Positions 5,692-8,647 of a stretch of 8,647 nucleotides of DNA are shown piece after piece. Position 1 is the first letter of the stretch, and every line of letters starts with the position of its first letter. Under the pieces are notes generated by a model that did no database searches, was not told the DNA's origin, and saw only the letters and a list, made by a program, of their open reading frames with translations. The stretch spans positions 4,396 through 13,042 of the forward strand of contig PCTK01000041.1 in assembly GCA_002786505.1 (NCBI GenBank), in the 5' to 3' direction. The translations under genes and the position numbers were made by a program. Source of the DNA: Nitrospinae bacterium CG22_combo_CG10-13_8_21_14_all_47_10 (GTDB taxonomy: Bacteria > Nitrospinota > Nitrospinia > Nitrospinales > VA-1).

Positions 5692-7666
5692 CTGGAAACA
5701 TTTCTGCGTAAGAAGATTTAAGACTTTCGACAATGGAAGGATCTGCTAATGTTGAGACATCCCCAAGTTGATTGGCTTCATTGGCGGCGATTTTTCTCAA
5801 TATGCGCCGCATTATTTTTCCTGATCGAGTTTTCGGTAGCACAGGAGCCCAGTGTATGACATCCGGCGCGGCGATCGGCCCGATTTCTTTCCTGACAAAC
5901 TGTACCAGAGCCTTCTTTAGGACATCATCCGCTTGTACCCCATCCATCAGAGAAACGTAGGCATAGATTCCCTGCCCTTTTATATCATGCGGAAACCCGA
6001 CGACCGCGGCCTCGGCAACAGCTTCGTGAAGAACAAGAGCAGACTCCACTTCAGCCGTTCCCAATCTGTGCCCTGAAACATTGATAACATCGTCAACTCT
6101 GCCTGTGACCCAATAATAACCGTCTTCATCACGGCGACAACCATCACCGGTAAAATAGTAGCCTGGATAAAGTTTGAAATAAGTCTCCTCGAAACGGGCA
6201 TGGTCGCCATAAACCGTGCACATTTGACCCGGCCAAGGTTCGGATATCGCCAGCACACCTTCCACTCCATTGCCCTCAAGTACCTTTCCTGTTTCCGCTT
6301 CGATCACCACGGGCTTCACACCAAAAAAAGGCAAGGTTGCCGAACCCGGTTTTGCCGGAGTGCAACCAGGCAGAGGCGTGATCAGAATGCCGCCGGTCTC
6401 AGTCTGCCACCATGTATCAACAATAGGGCAACGTCCCTTCCCTACATTTTTATAATACCACCGCCATGCTTCCGGGTTAATCGGCTCCCCCACCGTCCCC
6501 AAAACCCGTAGGGTAGAAAGGTCATACTTTGCAGGAGTTTCTTCTCCATGCGACATGAGCGCGCGAATCGCCGTCGGGGCAGTATAAAACTGGGTGATTT
6601 TAAGTCGGTCCACCACATCCCAAAACCTTCCACAGTCGGGGTAAGTCGGAATACCTTCAAACATGACCGTTGTTGCGCCATTGGCCAACGGACCATAGAT
6701 GATATAAGAGTGCCCCGTAACCCAGCCAATGTCCGCGGTGCACCACCAGATGTCACCCTCCTGGTAATCAAAAATATATTTATGGGTGAGCGCGGTATAT
6801 ATCATGTACCCGCCGACATTGTGCTGAACCCCCTTGGGTTTTCCCGTTGAACCGGAAGTATAGAGAATGAACAGCGGATCCTCCGCCGACATGACTTCCG
6901 CGTCACAATGAGGATCGGCATTTTGCATTTCCTCATGCCACCATGTATCCCGGCCCGGTTGCATTTGCGCAGGAACCTTATCGCCCACACGTTGAGAAAC
7001 GATGCAGGTTTTAACCACAATCCCTTCCTTTTCGGCCAGCTTCATAGCTTCATCCGCATTGGCTTTCAAAGGCACCGGTTTGGCACCACGGAACCCTCCA
7101 TCCGTGGTGATGAGGACGGTGCAGGAGGAGTCCACAATGCGATCTGCCAGGGCTGTGGGAGAAAAACCACCAAAAACAATGGAGTGAATCGCCCCTATCC
7201 TCGCACAGGCCAACATGGCAACAGCCAGCTCCACCACCATGGGCATATAAATAGAAATACGGTCACCCTTTTTTACTCCATGGCTTTTCAGGACATTTGA
7301 AAATTTACAAACTTCTTTATGCAGTTGCCGGTAAGTCAGGCGAATGTTGTCGCCGGGTTCGTTCCCCTCCCATAATATTGCCGTCTGATCGCCTCGTTTT
7401 TCCAAATGGCGGTCCAGGCAATTGACCGTAATATTGGTCTCGGCCCCCTTAAACCATTCGATGCGAATGTCGCCCTTCCTGACATCGTAATTATAGTTCC
7501 GCACCTGGTCCCATTTCTTGAACCAGGTGAACTTGTCTGCCTCATCCGCCCAGAATTTTTCCGGATCACTGATCGAACGCTCATACATTTCCCGGTATTG
7601 ATCCATGCTTGAGATCAAAGCATTTGCAGAAACTGATTCAGGAGGATAATAGAATTCCCCACTCAT
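5681..7666 (-). CDS. acs: Acetyl-CoA synthetase (AMP-forming)
   Basis: Converts acetate, ATP and CoA to acetyl-CoA, AMP and pyrophosphate in the cytoplasm, feeding acetate into central metabolism. At 661 residues it is close to the E. coli enzyme (652). The adenylate-forming signature YTSGSTGKPKG is at 269-279. TWWQTETGG at 418-426 contains the tryptophan pair, one of which limits the acyl pocket to acetate. YFTGDGCRRDEDGYYWVTGR runs 504-523, and the hinge Asp is about 525 in VDDVINVSGHRLGTAEVE. The C-terminal PKTRSGKIMRR carries Lys617, equivalent to the lysine that is reversibly acetylated in Salmonella Acs (Lys609). Post-translational control is therefore possible, though no acetyltransferase or deacetylase gene is nearby. 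GGAGAG six bases before ATG sets the start. The DUF1566 gene ends 44 bases upstream on the same strand with no convincing promoter between, so co-transcription is likely. Confidence 0.97.
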   Translation of the reverse strand: MSGEFYYPPESVSANALISSMDQYREMYERSISDPEKFWADEADKFTWFKKWDQVRNYNYDVRKGDIRIEWFKGAETNITVNCLDRHLEKRGDQTAILWEGNEPGDNIRLTYRQLHKEVCKFSNVLKSHGVKKGDRISIYMPMVVELAVAMLACARIGAIHSIVFGGFSPTALADRIVDSSCTVLITTDGGFRGAKPVPLKANADEAMKLAEKEGIVVKTCIVSQRVGDKVPAQMQPGRDTWWHEEMQNADPHCDAEVMSAEDPLFILYTSGSTGKPKGVQHNVGGYMIYTALTHKYIFDYQEGDIWWCTADIGWVTGHSYIIYGPLANGATTVMFEGIPTYPDCGRFWDVVDRLKITQFYTAPTAIRALMSHGEETPAKYDLSTLRVLGTVGEPINPEAWRWYYKNVGKGRCPIVDTWWQTETGGILITPLPGCTPAKPGSATLPFFGVKPVVIEAETGKVLEGNGVEGVLAISEPWPGQMCTVYGDHARFEETYFKLYPGYYFTGDGCRRDEDGYYWVTGRVDDVINVSGHRLGTAEVESALVLHEAVAEAAVVGFPHDIKGQGIYAYVSLMDGVQADDVLKKALVQFVRKEIGPIAAPDVIHWAPVLPKTRSGKIMRRILRKIAANEANQLGDVSTLADPSIVESLKSSYAEMFPEKK

Positions 7667-7672
7667 AAATAG

Positions 7673-7678
7673 CTCTCC
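7673..7678 (-). promoter_or_regulatory. Shine-Dalgarno site of acs
   Basis: GGAGAG on the minus strand lies six bases before the acs ATG. It is the strongest ribosome site in the window and confirms the chosen start. Confidence 0.75.
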
Positions 7679-7710
7679 AACTTAAGCGTTTGTAAAAAAG
7701 CCATACCTTT

Positions 7711-8133
7711 TTAAAGAGACCGGACAGCCCTGGCCGCTTCTGTCAAGGTCCAGAGTCCATCGGGTTGGCTGAACTCACCATCACGAATATTGAGAACAAA
7801 AACACGCATCCGCCCAGGCACCTGTTGCGCGATCATGGAAAACCCTCCACCTGGGGCAAATTGATCACTGATATGAATCGTCTTGCCAAACTGGTCTGTG
7901 TTTTCAAATTTTTCATCAAACAGGGTTGCCATCTCATCCCTTGCAGGGAGCCGCCAGTCATCATATCCGGCATATTTATTTTCGTTCAACCCCCGCACAT
8001 AATCCACGCTATCCTGATAATTAACCCATTTTTTCAAATCAATCATAGAATCGGTCCTGCACCACATAAGGTTATGCAACCTGGAAGTAACCGTGCCGTC
8101 TCCATTATCAACAAAAATATTATCCGAACTCAT
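7711..8133 (-). CDS. DUF1566 (Lcl C-terminal-like) protein
   Basis: A small 140-residue protein with the hallmarks of the DUF1566 / Lcl C-terminal domain. DNGDGTVTSRLHNLMW at 9-24 resembles the usual 'DNGDGTVTD..TGLMW' start. AGYDDWRLPARDEM at 55-68 resembles the central 'AGY.DWRLPT..EL'. The chain ends in ARAVRSL, a common ending for the family. Many relatives are exported, but this one has no signal peptide or membrane segment, so it should be cytoplasmic unless secreted by an unrecognised route. The biochemical role is unknown. The ATG lacks a clear Shine-Dalgarno. It sits 44 bases upstream of acs on the same strand and shares a short divergent promoter region with the HI0074-like gene. 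Confidence 0.8.
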   Translation of the reverse strand: MSSDNIFVDNGDGTVTSRLHNLMWCRTDSMIDLKKWVNYQDSVDYVRGLNENKYAGYDDWRLPARDEMATLFDEKFENTDQFGKTIHISDQFAPGGGFSMIAQQVPGRMRVFVLNIRDGEFSQPDGLWTLTEAARAVRSL

Positions 8134-8146
8134 AATGTTTTAAAAC

Positions 8147-8176
8147 TCGACCCAGGTTTAAAAAATAAGATAAAAT
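8147..8176 (+). promoter_or_regulatory. Candidate promoter of the HI0074-like gene
   Basis: TCGACC at 8147-8152 and TAAAAT at 8171-8176 are 18 bases apart (four and five of six matches). Start would be near 8183, giving a leader of about 26 bases to the GTG at 8209. Its -10 box overlaps that of the opposite-facing promoter. Confidence 0.4.
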
Positions 8177-8201
8177 AGCACATCAACCTTTCCCGGTTCA
8201 A
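8172..8201 (-). promoter_or_regulatory. Candidate promoter of the DUF1566-acs transcript
   Basis: On the minus strand TTGAAC (complement of 8196-8201) is followed after 18 bases by TATTTT (complement of 8172-8177). Each box matches at four of six positions. Start would be near 8165, about 31 bases before the DUF1566 ATG. The match is modest. Confidence 0.33.
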
Positions 8202-8208
8202 AATTAAC

Positions 8209-8607
8209 GTGTCTCAAACACCAGCGCCTCAGAAAAAAATTTTATTGACCCATCTCGACTGGAACCTTCAGAGGTTGGATGAAGTCTTAAAACAGGGAAA
8301 CACCGATTACTTCAAAAGTGCCGCTCTGCAAAGGTTTGGTCATACTTATACCATGGCGATCAAAAGTATTCGCGGATTTGAGGAATCAAAAGGTGACATC
8401 GAAGAATTCAATGACGAGCAATGCATTGAACGGGCCAAGGAAAACGGCTGGACTGAAAACCCACCTCAATGGCAGGAAATGATCGCAGACTTTCGCCGCA
8501 TCAATCAAAAGCCCGACAAACAGGAAACCGAAGCTGTTTACCAAAAATTGCCCCAATACCAACAAGCTTTCAAAAAACTATATTCTCACCTGAAAAACCT
8601 GATTTAA
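8209..8607 (+). CDS. HI0074-family nucleotidyltransferase substrate-binding protein (HEPN-like)
   Basis: A 132-residue helical protein resembling the HI0074 / NTase_sub_bind family. These proteins normally pair with a minimal nucleotidyltransferase (HI0073/MNT type) and are related to HepT of MntA-HepT toxin-antitoxin modules. Visible signs are the N-terminal helix DWNLQRLDEVL, the core LQRFGHTYTMAIKSIRGF (40-57), ERAKENGW (74-81), WQEMIADFRR (88-97) and the C-terminal AVYQKLPQYQQAFKKL (109-124). Family members usually have an RN...H element after the WxEMl-D segment. Here it reads FRRINQKPD, so the His and Asn appear lost. No nucleotidyltransferase gene is adjacent within the window; one could lie past the right edge. 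The GTG is the first usable start, since an in-frame TAG sits at 8176-8178. No Shine-Dalgarno is evident. Family assignment is fairly sure, function is not. Confidence 0.72.
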   Translation: MSQTPAPQKKILLTHLDWNLQRLDEVLKQGNTDYFKSAALQRFGHTYTMAIKSIRGFEESKGDIEEFNDEQCIERAKENGWTENPPQWQEMIADFRRINQKPDKQETEAVYQKLPQYQQAFKKLYSHLKNLI

Positions 8608-8647
8608 CAGGTTGCTGAAAAACTCTTTCGCATGTCATTCTGAGCGT
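8608..8647. repeat. Left edge of a probable dispersed repeat or MITE, cut by the window end
   Basis: Directly after the HI0074-like stop codon comes CAGGTTGCTGAAAAACTC and then GTCATTCTGAGCG. The first part resembles terminal inverted repeats of IS1182-like elements and derived miniature elements. The second is the start of a motif (GTCATTCTGAGCG...) widely dispersed in many bacterial genomes. The other end is outside the window, so element type and size cannot be judged. Confidence 0.35.

Noticed and set aside
5598..5711. A 37-residue plus-strand frame starting ATG at 5598
   Set aside because: It has no ribosome site, runs through the terminator stem and T-tract into antisense acs, and shows no recognisable family.
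6200..7300. Long plus-strand frames opposite acs, up to 130 codons
   Set aside because: They are antisense shadows of a clear acs coding frame, with no ribosome sites and Arg/His/Pro-rich translations typical of shadow frames.
7695..7712. AAAAAG/CTTTTT hairpin between the DUF1566 gene and acs
   Set aside because: The six-pair stem is almost all A-T, too weak to call a terminator or attenuator, though it could slightly reduce read-through.

Overview
The window is a stretch of ordinary bacterial chromosome with seven complete protein genes. Base composition is moderate by eye, with AT-rich spacers and few strong Shine-Dalgarno sites. Two genes encode lipoproteins with a lipobox, so the host is almost certainly a diderm (Gram-negative type) bacterium. 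Three things would fit a Nitrospinota (Nitrospina-like) or deltaproteobacterial-type genome: the SUMF1-domain lipoprotein, the large TPR lipoprotein, and a window-end repeat reading 'GTCATTCTGAGCG'. That placement is inference, not something the sequence proves.

Layout. 81-1349 (+) is hisS, histidyl-tRNA synthetase. 1464-1892 (+) is a Fur-family metalloregulator with its own promoter and a Fur/PerR-like dyad over the start of transcription. 1933-2829 (-) is a lipoprotein with a formylglycine-generating-enzyme-like (SUMF1) domain that lacks the catalytic cysteines. 2830-3044 is a very AT-rich divergent spacer with two overlapping, mutually exclusive inverted repeats. 3045-5393 (+) is a 782-residue lipoprotein built almost entirely of TPR units. 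5394-5680 has no convincing protein gene but looks like a small-RNA gene: consensus promoter, structured middle and intrinsic terminator. 5681-7666 (-) is acs, AMP-forming acetyl-CoA synthetase. 7711-8133 (-) is a small DUF1566 (Lcl C-terminal-like) protein just upstream of acs and probably co-transcribed with it. 8209-8607 (+) is a protein of the HI0074 nucleotidyltransferase-substrate-binding family, divergent from the DUF1566 gene. The last 40 bases look like the edge of a dispersed repeat.

The genes do not form one pathway. hisS and acs are housekeeping: acs activates acetate to acetyl-CoA and carries the conserved lysine used for acetylation control in this family. fur is a probably autoregulated iron or metal sensor. 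The two lipoproteins are envelope proteins transcribed divergently. The most interesting element is the predicted RNA at about 5467-5691. It has a TTGACA/TAAAAT promoter, a 15-bp hairpin that almost exactly contains a nine-codon reading frame with a good ribosome site, a G-rich run, and a terminator whose T-tract is the acs stop-codon region. I cannot place it in a known RNA family.
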